Source: Chloroflexi bacterium UBA6077 (lineage in GTDB: Bacteria; Chloroflexota; UBA6077). From it: a stretch of 64,000 nucleotides of DNA. Positions 8,087-17,983 of the stretch are shown here, one piece after another. The DNA is taken from contig DIXP01000039.1 of the NCBI GenBank assembly GCA_002436065.1, positions 1-64,000 of the forward strand, written 5' to 3'. The notes beneath the pieces were generated by a model, which saw nothing but the letters and a program-made list of their open reading frames with translations, did not search any database and was not told the origin of the DNA. A program made the translations under genes and the position numbers. The stretch's first letter is position 1, and every line of letters begins with the position of its first letter.

Positions 8087-8496
8087 TGTCGAGCACCATG
8101 CCGCTGCGGATCAACCTGTCATCCGTTAGCCGACACGCGTTCCCGGCTTCCACCGAGGCTCTTGGCCAGTTTAGCCTTTCTCGTTCGCGAGCGCCGCTTT
8201 GTACGGCTGCGTCGCCACAGTCAGCTGCTCCCACGAGGTGCTCACTTTGGCTGGAACACCACCAATGTGATCGCTCTTCCCAGTTGCGGCATCTCCCACT
8301 TTGAGGCATCATAGTGACGCTGGCCGATCTACAGGATTCTCAGCATGACCACCTGCTCTACTGACCGCCCCCGTTCTATTCTATCTAGTACCCGAGGGGC
8401 GTTCCGAACTCAGGTCAGAGTTCAGGTATTGCTGCTCTCCTCGCTCACCTCCAGCGCAACTGGCCAAGCACGCACGGTCCGATGAGGAGGTCTAAC
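8087..8496. other. Gene-free stretch before hsdM
   Basis: About 400 bases without a supported gene on either strand. The only clear signal is the GAGGAGGT ribosome site at 8484-8491 that serves hsdM. Confidence 0.45.
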
Positions 8497-10073
8497 TTGA
8501 CGCAACGAAACGGTAGCGTGGCTAATCTCGGTTTCGAGGCCAAGCTGTGGCAGGCTGCTGATGCCCTGCGCAATAACATGGACGCGGCCGAGTACAAGCA
8601 CGTCGTGCTCGGCCTCATCTTCCTCAAGTACATATCCGACGCCTTCGAGGCGAAGCATGTGGAGTTGGAGGCCCAGAGGGCGGAGGGCGCCGACGCCGAG
8701 GACCCGGACGAGTACCGCGCCACCAGCATCTTCTGGGTACCCAAGGAGGCCAGGTGGGCGCAGCTTAAGGCCAATGCCCCGCAGCCGACCATCGGCACGC
8801 TGGTAGACGACGCCATGGCGGCTATCGAGCGGGACAACCCCTCCCTAAAGGGCGTGCTACCCAAGGACTACGCCCGTCCCGGCCTGGACAAGCAGCGGCT
8901 CGGCCAGCTCATCAACCTGGTGAGCGACATCGCCCTCGGCAGCCCAGCCGACCGGGCCAAGGATACCCTCGGGCGGGTGTACGAGTACTTTCTCTCCCAG
9001 TTCGCCAGCGCCGAGGGCAAGAAGGGCGGGCAGTTCTACACCCCTCGCGGGTGGTGCGTGTGCTGGTCGAGATCCTGGCGCCCTACAGAGGCAGGGTGTA
9101 CGACCCCTGCTGCGGATCGGGCGGCATGTTTGTCTCCAGCGAGAAGTTCATCGAGGCTCACAGCGGCAAGATCGGCGACATCTCCATCTATGGCCAGGAG
9201 TCCAACTACACCACCTGGCGGCTGGCCAAGATGAACCTGGCCATCCGCGGCATCGACGCGCAGATCGCCTACGGCGACACCTTCCACAGCGACCGCCACC
9301 CAGACCTCAAGGCCGACTACGTGCTGGCCAACCCGCCCTTCAACGACAGCGACTGGCGCGGCGAGCTGTTGAAGGGCGACAAGCGGTGGCTATACGGCGT
9401 CCCGCCCACGGGCAACGCCAACTTCGCCTGGGTCCAGCACTTCATCTACCACCTGGCGCCGACAGGGCTGGCGGGTTTTGTCCTGGCCAATGGCTCCATG
9501 TCCTCCAATCAGTCGGGGGAGGGCGAGATCCGCAAGGCGATCATCGAGGCGGACCTGGTGGACTGCATGGTGGCGCTGCCGGGCCAACTGTTTTACTCCA
9601 CGCAGATACCGGTGTGCCTCTGGTTCCTCGCCAGGAACAAGCGGAACGGCCGGTTCCGGGACCGGCGGGGGGAGACGATGTTCATCGACGCCCGGAAGAT
9701 GGGGGTGCTGGTGGACCGCACCCATCGGGAGCTGAGCGATGAGGAGATTGGGAGGATTGCGGGGACTTACCATGCTTGGCGGGGGGATGAGGCTGGTGGA
9801 CTGGGTGGACAAGATGGACAGGGTGGACAGAGTGGACGGTATGAGGATGTGGCGGGGTTCTGCAGGGCTGCTGGGCTGGAGGAGATACGGAAGCATGGGT
9901 ATGTGCTCACGCCGGGGCGGTATGTGGGTGCGGAGGCGGCCGAAGAGGATGGGGAGCCGTTCGAGGGGAAGATGAAGCGGCTGGCGGCGACGCTGCGGGA
10001 GCAGCAGGCCGAGGCCGTCAGGCTGGATGCGGCGATCGCTGCCAACCTGCGGGAGCTTGGCTATGGTGGGTGA
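8497..10073 (+). pseudogene. hsdM: Type I restriction-modification methyltransferase HsdM, one frameshift
   Basis: The N-terminal frame (8497 to ~9048) gives NLGFEAKLWQAADALRNNMD ... GGQFYTPR. The match then moves to the +2 frame with VVRVLVEILAPYRGRVYDPC, CGSGGMF (AdoMet-binding motif I) and ANPPFND (catalytic NPPF), to the stop at 10073. Between the R and VV codons only two bases (GG, 9049-9050) remain, so one base is missing. Start TTG 8497 has GAGGAGGT five bases before it; ATG 8482 lies upstream of that site. Intact it would be about 525 residues and methylate adenine with HsdS. As read, it yields a truncated protein; a base-calling error is possible, but the other hsd genes are broken too. 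Confidence 0.85.
9795..9839 (+). repeat. 9-bp minisatellite inside hsdM
   Basis: Five consecutive 9-base units of the type GGTGGACAG encode GGL-GGQ-DGQ-GGQ-SGR in the linker before the C-terminal part of HsdM. The unit is a multiple of three, so copy changes would keep the reading frame. Confidence 0.7.
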
Positions 10074-11223
10074 GATCAGGACCCTCGACTTCGCGGCGCT
10101 TGTCGAGGCCATCCACCGGCTGCATGAGGAGATGGCTGCGCAGGCCGGTAGGGCGGTCAACCTCACCCTCACTCTGAGAAACTGGGCCATTGGCTGCTAC
10201 CTACGGGAGTACGAGCAGAACGGGAGCGACCGGGCAGGATATGGCGAGGGGTTGATGGAGATCCTGGCTGGCCGGCTTGTGTCGCTGGGGATCCGAGGGG
10301 TATCCGCTCGCTCACTGCGGCTCTGCCGGCAGTTCTACCTCTCCTATCCGGGGATTTGGCAGACGGCGTCCCCCAAATCCCCGGGCGGGCTGATCGGCCC
10401 GATCTGGCAGACGCTGTCTGCCATTTCCGGCAAGGCTCTCTCCTCGCCCGGCAAGGCCTATACGAAGGCTGCCACCGAACCGGCCTTGCCGCCATCGTTA
10501 CTGCTGGAACGGCTATCCTTCTCTCATTTCGCCGAACTGGTGTCCATTGAGGAGTCGTTGAAGCGTGCCTTCTATGAGATCGAGTGTGTCAGGGGCAACT
10601 GGTCGGTGCGGGAGTTGAAGCGGCAGATTGGGAGCCTGTACTACGAACGCTCGGGCTTGTCCCAGGACAAGGAAAGGCTGGCAGCGCTCGCCCAGACCGG
10701 AGCGAAACGGGTAGAGCCGCAGTTGGTGGTTCGCGATCCCTACGTCTTCGAGTTCCTGGGCATCAGGCCCGCGGAGGCCATGCGGGAGGGTGACCTGGAA
10801 GACAGGCTGCTGGACAATCTGCAGCAGTTCCTGCTCGAACTGGGCCACGGCTTCTGCTTCGAGGCCCGGCAGAAGCGGCTGCTGATCGGCGACACCCACG
10901 GCTTCGTCGACCTCGTCTTCTATCACCGGATCCTCAAGTGCCACGTACTTGTGGAGCTGAAGGTCGCGCCCTTCACCCACGAGCATCTCGGCCAGCTCAA
11001 CACCTACGTCAGTTGGTACCGCAGGAACGTCATGGTTGAGGGCGACAACCTGCCCGTAGGCATCCTGCTCTGTACCCAGAAGGACCACACCCTGGTCGAA
11101 TACGCCCTGGCCGGCATGGACAACCACCTCTTCGTCTCCAAGTACCTGCTGGAGCTGCCGAAGCAAGAGGAGATGCAGCGCTTCCTGGATGAGAAGATCA
11201 GGGAGGTGGGCGATGGGCAGTAG
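10063..11223 (+). CDS. YhcG-type protein (DUF1016 with PD-(D/E)XK nuclease domain)
   Basis: 386 residues from ATG 10063, which overlaps the hsdM stop by 11 bases. The N-terminal helical DUF1016 part contains TLTLRNWAIGCYLREYEQNG and RSLRLCRQFYLSYPGIWQT. The C-terminal nuclease domain has FVDLVFYHRILKCHVLVELK, the D...ExK core of the PD-(D/E)XK fold, then HLGQLNTYVSWYR. Such genes commonly sit between hsdM and hsdS or hsdR in type I loci; their role is not well defined (defence or DNA repair has been suggested). A proline/glycine-rich spacer (about residues 95-150) with a duplicated IWQT separates the domains. Unlike its neighbours it is intact. Confidence 0.85.
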   Translation: MVGEIRTLDFAALVEAIHRLHEEMAAQAGRAVNLTLTLRNWAIGCYLREYEQNGSDRAGYGEGLMEILAGRLVSLGIRGVSARSLRLCRQFYLSYPGIWQTASPKSPGGLIGPIWQTLSAISGKALSSPGKAYTKAATEPALPPSLLLERLSFSHFAELVSIEESLKRAFYEIECVRGNWSVRELKRQIGSLYYERSGLSQDKERLAALAQTGAKRVEPQLVVRDPYVFEFLGIRPAEAMREGDLEDRLLDNLQQFLLELGHGFCFEARQKRLLIGDTHGFVDLVFYHRILKCHVLVELKVAPFTHEHLGQLNTYVSWYRRNVMVEGDNLPVGILLCTQKDHTLVEYALAGMDNHLFVSKYLLELPKQEEMQRFLDEKIREVGDGQ

Positions 11224-11252
11224 GCCAATGTCCCACCTGAAGGAGCCAAGCG

Positions 11253-11455
11253 ATGGTGGGTGATGCCGACACGCTCCATGTCCCCTCCACGGCAGGCCAA
11301 CTACCCGTGAATTGGAAATGGAAGAGACTTGATGAAGTGTGCGAAGGGATCTTTGATTGCCCACACTCCACTCCTGCACTGGTGGAGGACGGCCCCTATA
11401 TCGCACGTTCCCAGGACATCCACTCAGGTGTGTTTCGGACTGATGAGGCGGGCCG
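11253..11455 (+). pseudogene. hsdS: HsdS specificity subunit, N-terminal stub
   Basis: The frame starts MVGDADTLHVPSTAG, then LPVNWKWKRLDEVCEGIFDC and PYIARSQDIHSG, the beginning of a target-recognition domain of type I specificity subunits. After roughly 67 residues (near 11455) the same frame switches without a stop into HsdR helicase sequence (RRVGVVWHTQGSGKS). More than 300 residues of HsdS and the N-terminal nuclease part of HsdR are missing, which indicates one large deletion that fused the two genes. No sequence specificity can come from this stub. Confidence 0.7.
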
Positions 11456-12690
<1,235 letters not shown>

Positions 12691-12797
12691 TGCCGTGCGG
12701 TTGGGGCCAGGAGCAAGCGTGGCTCTTGGCCCCAACCGCTGTCGAAATCCCAAGTGGCCGGTTACGAGGCTATGCAGCTGCTGGTTGGAAGGTTGCC

Positions 12798-13604
12798 CTA
12801 CCGGCCATCGAAAGCCTTCATAGCCGCGTCGTATGCTCGCGTGATCTCCTTCATGGCCCCGAGGCTGTCTCCACCCGCCGCGAGGACGTTGGCGGCCGCC
12901 AGACCCCTGGCCACCTCGGGATCAGCCCGGTCACCGGCCGCCGAAACGACCAGGTTCGCCAGGAGAGTGCGCTCCCCCACACGATCCAGACTCAGGTAGG
13001 GCAGGGCGTCGTACCAGAGCAGCCGGTCCTCCACGCCGTCGAACGGTCGCGGCACTCGTGCTTGCTCTGCAAGCAGGGCGCCCAGTTCGCGGGCGCGTCG
13101 CTCGGCCGCGTCCATGTTGAAACGGGTCACCGGTAGCGGCTCGATCGCCCGCATCTGCATCATCTGAAAGAACTGGTACAGGGGGCGGAGGCCCGTCACG
13201 AGCCCGTTGCCGGTGCCACCGGCCACGCCAATGCCCATGGCAGGCAGGCCGTTCAGTGACCCGTTGCGGGCGAAGCAGCGGAACATCTTGAGGATGAGAT
13301 ACCTGACCATGCCGCTGGTGTCCCACCAGTAGACCGGGGTGCCCATCACCAGGGCGCCGCAACTCCGGATCTTGTCGCTCAGGAACTCGAAGGCCGGGTC
13401 GTCGTAGCTGCACTTGAGGTTGTTCTGGCAGACCCAGGGGAGACAGTCCTTACATGCCTCCACCACGTGATCGGCCATCTGCACGATCTCCGTCCTGGCG
13501 CCTGCCGAGGCAGCCCCCTCCAGTGCCGCGCTCACGATCCGGTTTGTCCTGCCATCGCGGTGGGGGCTGCCCACCAGGCCCAGGACGATGCCGCTCTCAG
13601 CCAT
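12798..13604 (-). CDS. Flavodoxin-fold NAD(P)H-dependent FMN reductase family protein
   Basis: 268 residues. The N-terminal flavodoxin fold has the FMN phosphate loop GSPHRDGRTN, a cysteine-rich loop (EACKDCLPWVCQNNLKCSYD) like those of the iron-sulfur flavoprotein/NADPH-FMN reductase group, and MGTPVYWWDTSGMVRYLI contacting the isoalloxazine ring. The C-terminal ~90 residues (EDRLLWYDALPYLSLDRVGE...) are an extra helical extension. It probably reduces a small molecule or quinone with flavin in the cytoplasm; the substrate is unknown. GAGGTG lies about ten bases before ATG 13604. Monocistronic and divergent from glgX. Confidence 0.75.
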   Translation of the reverse strand: MAESGIVLGLVGSPHRDGRTNRIVSAALEGAASAGARTEIVQMADHVVEACKDCLPWVCQNNLKCSYDDPAFEFLSDKIRSCGALVMGTPVYWWDTSGMVRYLILKMFRCFARNGSLNGLPAMGIGVAGGTGNGLVTGLRPLYQFFQMMQMRAIEPLPVTRFNMDAAERRARELGALLAEQARVPRPFDGVEDRLLWYDALPYLSLDRVGERTLLANLVVSAAGDRADPEVARGLAAANVLAAGGDSLGAMKEITRAYDAAMKAFDGR

Positions 13605-13886
13605 TTCATCTCACCTCTAAACCAGTCGCCGGCTTCAGCGAATCGGAATAGCCGGTATCGGCCGCTGCCCGCCGGTCTGTCACCGCGGCATCATAGGGGC
13701 ATCATCGCGGGGAGTCAACGATAGCTTGCCACAGCGACCCTTCCATCGGTCCATTACCTTCTGTGTTGGCGGCTGCCTTCTGGTACACTGACGGCGGTAA
13801 GGACTTTGTCCGATGCCGCGAGTGAGATATGGCCGTACCTCGCGAATCACGCGAGGCAGTTCGATGGACCATGAGGAGCAGCATTC

Positions 13887-16025
13887 GTGACGACTCTGGA
13901 CTACAGGGATGACCGGATTGGGCTGGCCAGGCTGATCGCCCAGAGGGAAGGCCCCATCATCCTGGAGCGCGGTCGCGCCCTGCCACTGGGGGCAACTCCG
14001 GATGCCGATGGGGCGAACTTCTCACTCTTCTCCGAGCACGCTACCTCGGTGGAACTGCTGCTGTTTCGGAAGCATGACGATCCCCTGCCCTTTCAGATCT
14101 TCCGACTGGATCCCGACGACAACAGGACCTTCCACTTCTGGCACGCTTACCTGCGTGGGCTAGTGCCCGGCGTCCACTACGCATACCGGGTAGACGGCCC
14201 GCGGGATCTCGCGGGCGGGCACCGCTTCGACCCCGAGAAGCTGCTGATCGACCCCTACGCCCGCGGCGTCAACCTCGACCTGTGGCATCGAGCGGCGGCC
14301 TGTGCCCCTGGAGACAACCTCGCCACCTCCATGCGCTGCGTCGTTGTGGACGACTCCGACTACGACTGGGAGGGCGATCGCCCCCTCAACCGCCCGATGA
14401 GCGAGACGATCATTTACGAGATGCACGTGCGCGGCTTCACAAGGTCACCCTCCTCCGGATGCCGGCACCCCGGCACCTTCGAGGGGATGGTGGAAAAGAT
14501 CCCCTACCTCCAGGCCCTGGGGGTGACGGCGGTGGAGTTGATGCCCATCTTCCAGTTCGACGAGACGGAGTTGCTGAGATACAACCCCCTGGATGGCCAG
14601 CCCCTGCGGAACTACTGGGGTTACGACCCGGTGGCCTTCTTCGCCCCGGAGGGCAGCTACTGCGTCTCCTCCTCGGAGGGTACCCACCTGCGGGAGTTCC
14701 GTGACATGGTGAAGGCGCTTCACAGGGCCGGCATCGAGGTCATCCTGGACGTGGTGTTCAACCATACCAACGAGCGGGGCCAGGACGGTCCCACCTTCTG
14801 CTTTCGGGGGTTGGACAACAGCAACTACTACTACCTGGACCCAGACGACCGCCGGCGCTATCTGGACTACTCCGGCTGTGGCAATACTCTCAAGTGCAAC
14901 CATCCGATCATGGATAAGCTGATCCTGGATTGCCTGGAGTTCTGGGTCCGGGAGATGCATGTGGATGGCTTCCGCTTCGACGAGGGCTCCATCCTCTCAA
15001 GGGGCGAAGACGGTGCCCCCATGAAGTACCCTCCGGTGCTGTGGCACATCGAGCTGACCGATGCCCTGGCGGAGACCAAGATCATAGCCGAGGCGTGGGA
15101 TGCCGCCGGACTGTACCAGGTGGGCTACTTCCCCGGTGCGCGGTGGGCCGAGTGGAATGGTCGCTACCGGGACGATCTCCGCCGCTTCGTGCGGGGGGAT
15201 CCGGGCCTCGTGGGCGCGGTCGCCTCACGCATCGCCGGGAGCGCCGACCTCTACCAGACCACGGGCCACCTGCCCGTCAACAGCATCAACTTCGTGACCT
15301 GCCACGATGGCTTCACCCTGAACGACCTGGTTTCCTACAACCAGAAGCACAACCTGGCGAACGGCGAGGAGAACCGGGACGGGACGGACTGCAATCACAG
15401 TTGGAACTGTGGCGTGGAGGGGGAGCCGGACGATCCGGAGGTGGAGAGGCTGCGGTTGCGCCAGATCAAGAACCTGGCGGCGATCCTGCTCCTCTCCCAG
15501 GGGGTTCCCATGATCCTCTCCGGCGACGAGGTCCGGCGCACCCAGCGGGGCAACAACAACGGCTACTGCCAGGACAACGAGGTGGGCTGGTTCGATTGGA
15601 CCCAGGTGGAGGAGAATGCCGACCTACTCCGCTTCTTCCAGGGGATGATCGACTTCCGGAAGCGCCACCCTGCCTTGCGCCGGGGCCGCTTCTTCACCGG
15701 CCGAGCTGCTGAAGGGGATCTGCCCGACATCGCCTGGCACGGTTGCCGGTTATTCGATCCAGGTTGGTCCGATCCCAACGCCCGCGCCCTGGCCTTCACT
15801 ATGGATGGGGTCGAAGGGAGCGCCGACCTTCATGTGATGATGAACATGGACGGACGGGAACTGGAGTTCGAGGTCCCCATTCTTCCCAACAGAGTATGGC
15901 TCAAGGCGCTGGACACTGCTGCCCCACCGCCCCTGGACCTGTGCGCTACCGGGGACGAATCGGAACGGGTGGAGGGGCACTGCCTCGTCCTCCCCCACAG
16001 CGTGGTGGCACTTGTCTCCTACTAG
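13887..16025 (+). CDS. glgX: Glycogen debranching enzyme / isoamylase-type GH13 GlgX
   Basis: 712 residues, full family length. It hydrolyses alpha-1,6 branches of glycogen-like glucans in the cytoplasm. An N-terminal CBM48-like domain (ALPLGATPDADGANFSLFSE) precedes the GH13 barrel with region I DVVFNHTNE, region II GFRFDEGS (nucleophile D365), region III IIAEAWD (acid/base E402) and region IV VTCHDGF (D474). Start GTG 13887 has GAGGAG eight to thirteen bases upstream. It stands alone, so substrate trimming rather than synthesis is implied; glgA/B/C/P are not in the window. Confidence 0.93.
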   Translation: MTTLDYRDDRIGLARLIAQREGPIILERGRALPLGATPDADGANFSLFSEHATSVELLLFRKHDDPLPFQIFRLDPDDNRTFHFWHAYLRGLVPGVHYAYRVDGPRDLAGGHRFDPEKLLIDPYARGVNLDLWHRAAACAPGDNLATSMRCVVVDDSDYDWEGDRPLNRPMSETIIYEMHVRGFTRSPSSGCRHPGTFEGMVEKIPYLQALGVTAVELMPIFQFDETELLRYNPLDGQPLRNYWGYDPVAFFAPEGSYCVSSSEGTHLREFRDMVKALHRAGIEVILDVVFNHTNERGQDGPTFCFRGLDNSNYYYLDPDDRRRYLDYSGCGNTLKCNHPIMDKLILDCLEFWVREMHVDGFRFDEGSILSRGEDGAPMKYPPVLWHIELTDALAETKIIAEAWDAAGLYQVGYFPGARWAEWNGRYRDDLRRFVRGDPGLVGAVASRIAGSADLYQTTGHLPVNSINFVTCHDGFTLNDLVSYNQKHNLANGEENRDGTDCNHSWNCGVEGEPDDPEVERLRLRQIKNLAAILLLSQGVPMILSGDEVRRTQRGNNNGYCQDNEVGWFDWTQVEENADLLRFFQGMIDFRKRHPALRRGRFFTGRAAEGDLPDIAWHGCRLFDPGWSDPNARALAFTMDGVEGSADLHVMMNMDGRELEFEVPILPNRVWLKALDTAAPPPLDLCATGDESERVEGHCLVLPHSVVALVSY

Positions 16026-16055
16026 GTAGCTCCCGATGGGGATGCGATCAAATCG

Positions 16056-16409
16056 CTACGCTCGGCTGAGCTTCCTGCCCGTGAGATGCTCGATCACCGG
16101 CACGGGGTCGCCCCGGAAGACCTGTTCAGTGACCATGTCGATCAGGGCAGTGCCCAACTCATCTCGACTGATCGTGGCCGAGTAGTGGTACATGCCGTTC
16201 CTATCCTCCCGCTCCAGGGCTCCCCGGTTGCACAGCCTTCGGAGCACCGTGAGGATCGTGCTCTGGCCGTAGGGATGCCGCTCTCGCATCGTCTCGAACA
16301 CGTCCCGGGAGGTGATCTCCCCCGCGTTCCAGACTATCCCCAGCACATCAAGCTCCAGAGGTCCAAGGTGCCGCACTAGTAACCTGGTTGTTTTGTTTTC
16401 GATGATCAT
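16056..16409 (-). CDS. BlaI/MecI/CopY-type transcriptional repressor
   Basis: 117 residues from ATG 16409, which has GGAGG four bases upstream (an in-frame ATG at 16436 lacks one). The winged helix is clear: GPLELDVLGIVWNAGEITSR, DVFETMRER, YGQSTILTVLRRLCNRGALE, REDRNGMYHYSA. The C-terminal dimerisation helix (DELGTALIDMVTEQVFRGD) ends in EHLTGRKLSRA. Such proteins repress their own and nearby genes and are released by a membrane protease partner (BlaR1/M56), which is not adjacent here. The controlled gene could be dinB or an unlinked gene. Confidence 0.85.
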   Translation of the reverse strand: MIIENKTTRLLVRHLGPLELDVLGIVWNAGEITSRDVFETMRERHPYGQSTILTVLRRLCNRGALEREDRNGMYHYSATISRDELGTALIDMVTEQVFRGDPVPVIEHLTGRKLSRA

Positions 16410-16436
16410 GTTGCCTCCACTCAATCCTTTCTGCAT

Positions 16437-16459
16437 CTACTGCAGCATAGCAGTTGTAG
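16437..16459. promoter_or_regulatory. Imperfect dyad upstream of the BlaI-type gene
   Basis: CTAC (16437-16440) and GTAG (16456-16459) flank an imperfectly symmetric core, 28 bases before ATG 16409. BlaI-type repressors bind dyads with TAC/GTA-like halves, so this is a possible autoregulatory operator. Evidence is positional and weak. Confidence 0.25.
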
Positions 16460-16707
16460 GTCACTGCGACCACAATCATACACAGAGAAATATAGAAGAA
16501 GTAGCCGATTGTTTTCGCGGCAGGGCAGATGGGCGCTCGCTTCCTCGAGTCGACGCCAATTTGTTCTCCGGCGAGTCGCTGGTGTAGCATCTTTCCTCGC
16601 TCGGAGCAGACCCGCGCTCAGGGCGCAGCCAAGGGAGGGCGAGCGGCACACTGGACGTGCCGGGGGAGTAATGACTCCCGTGTACATACAACGTTCGAGG
16701 GATCGAA

Positions 16708-17808
16708 GTGTTACAGGGGGACGCTCGGGGGTCGAGACGCGACATCGTGCACATGGACGCCGATTCCTTCTTCGCATCGGTTGAGGTGGTCGAGGACCCA
16801 TCCTTGAGAGGGAAGCCGGTGGTCGTGGGGGCGAAGCCGGGCACTCGAGGTGTGGTCTCCACCTGTAGCTATGAGGCCAGAGCCTTCGGCGTGCACAGCG
16901 CCATGCCTATCAACGAGGCTTACCGCCGCTGTCCTCAAGGGGTCTTTCTCCCCGTGCGACATGGCCTTTACCGAGACTACTCGAACAGGATGTTTGCCAT
17001 CGTCGCTGGGTATGCCGATCGGGTGCAGCCTCTCTCCGTGGACGAGGGTTTCATCGACCTATCCGGCGTGCGGGATGCGGTGGCCGTTGCTCGGGAGATC
17101 AAGGGGCGAATCCTGGCCGAGCTTGGCTTCGCCGTCTCCATAGGGCTGGCCTCCAATAAGCTGGTGGCCAAGATCGCCACCGATCAGGGAAAGCCTGATG
17201 GCTTCGTGGTGGTGGCCACAGGGACGGAAGCGGCGTTCCTCGCACCCCTTCCCATCCGGCAGTTGTGGGGCGTGGGCCCTAAGACCGCCGAGCGGCTGGC
17301 CGGGGTGGGGATCAACACAATTGGAGAGATCGCTTCGGCGGCCCCTGAGACGCTGGCACAACTGGTGGGCTCCCATTACTGGCGAGAGCTGCAGCGCCAC
17401 GCCCTGGGGCTGGACGACAGTCTGGTGGAGGTGAACCGGGAGGTCAAGTCGATCTCCGAGGAGATCACCTTCCAGAGGGATGTGGAGGATCGGCGAACGC
17501 TTTGGAAAGTGCTGGTGGAACAATCTAGCCAGTGCTCTGCGAAGCTGAAGGAGCGTGGACTCCTGGCTCGCACGGTCACAGTCAAGATGCGCTACGCCGA
17601 CTTCCACACCATCACTCGGGCGATGAGCCTGCCGGTTCCCACCGAAGATGCCGAAGTCCTTGCCGAGGCCGCCGCCGCGTTGATGCGCCGCTGGTGGGCG
17701 CCCGACCCCTGTCCCCTGCGGCTGTTGGGGCTGCGGGTCTCGGGCTTCGAACTCGCCACGGGGTTGCGGCAGTTGCCGCTGGGGCTAGATACAGAGCCAC
17801 TCGATTAG
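16708..17808 (+). CDS. dinB: DNA polymerase IV (Y-family, DinB)
   Basis: 366-residue translesion polymerase. The palm/fingers carry IVHMDADSFFASVE (metal ligand D17), SYEARAFGVHSAMP and LSVDEGFIDL (D112/E113). The thumb has GVGPKTAERLAGVGI, and the little-finger domain runs from about residue 245 to the end. Length is normal for Pol IV. GTG 16708 starts the frame; the only other nearby in-frame option, the ATG of HMDAD, would cut off the first strand. The C-terminus lacks an obvious beta-clamp peptide of the Q-L-x-L-F type. Monocistronic and divergent from the repressor gene. Confidence 0.92.
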   Translation: MLQGDARGSRRDIVHMDADSFFASVEVVEDPSLRGKPVVVGAKPGTRGVVSTCSYEARAFGVHSAMPINEAYRRCPQGVFLPVRHGLYRDYSNRMFAIVAGYADRVQPLSVDEGFIDLSGVRDAVAVAREIKGRILAELGFAVSIGLASNKLVAKIATDQGKPDGFVVVATGTEAAFLAPLPIRQLWGVGPKTAERLAGVGINTIGEIASAAPETLAQLVGSHYWRELQRHALGLDDSLVEVNREVKSISEEITFQRDVEDRRTLWKVLVEQSSQCSAKLKERGLLARTVTVKMRYADFHTITRAMSLPVPTEDAEVLAEAAAALMRRWWAPDPCPLRLLGLRVSGFELATGLRQLPLGLDTEPLD

Positions 17809-17897
17809 TGATCTACTATATTCCTGATGCATGCGTCCTGTTGAGTGTAGTCTTTTGGTGCTGCTTCATAATGGCATGCTCTGCTTCATTGAACGCC

Positions 17898-17926
17898 TTG
17901 TCACCCCTAGCTGCTATGTGTATACT
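17898..17926 (+). promoter_or_regulatory. Promoter of the secreted glycosidase gene
   Basis: TTGTCA (17898-17903), a 17-base spacer and TATACT (17921-17926) form a near-consensus sigma-70 promoter. The transcript would start near 17933 with a ~50-base leader and a TAGGGGGT ribosome site before ATG 17984. Confidence 0.6.
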
Positions 17927-17983
17927 GGCACTCTCACCTATCTTCGGCTATCACCGCAGCTAGCTTTCTCCTAGGGGGTACAC

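Noticed and set aside
9051..10073. Separate methyltransferase gene starting at 9051
   Set aside because: It begins in the middle of the HsdM fold and continues the upstream frame after a one-base deletion; it is the second part of one broken gene.
13620..13886. Promoter for glgX near TACACT (about 13783)
   Set aside because: No -35 hexamer at 15-19 bases; too weak to list.
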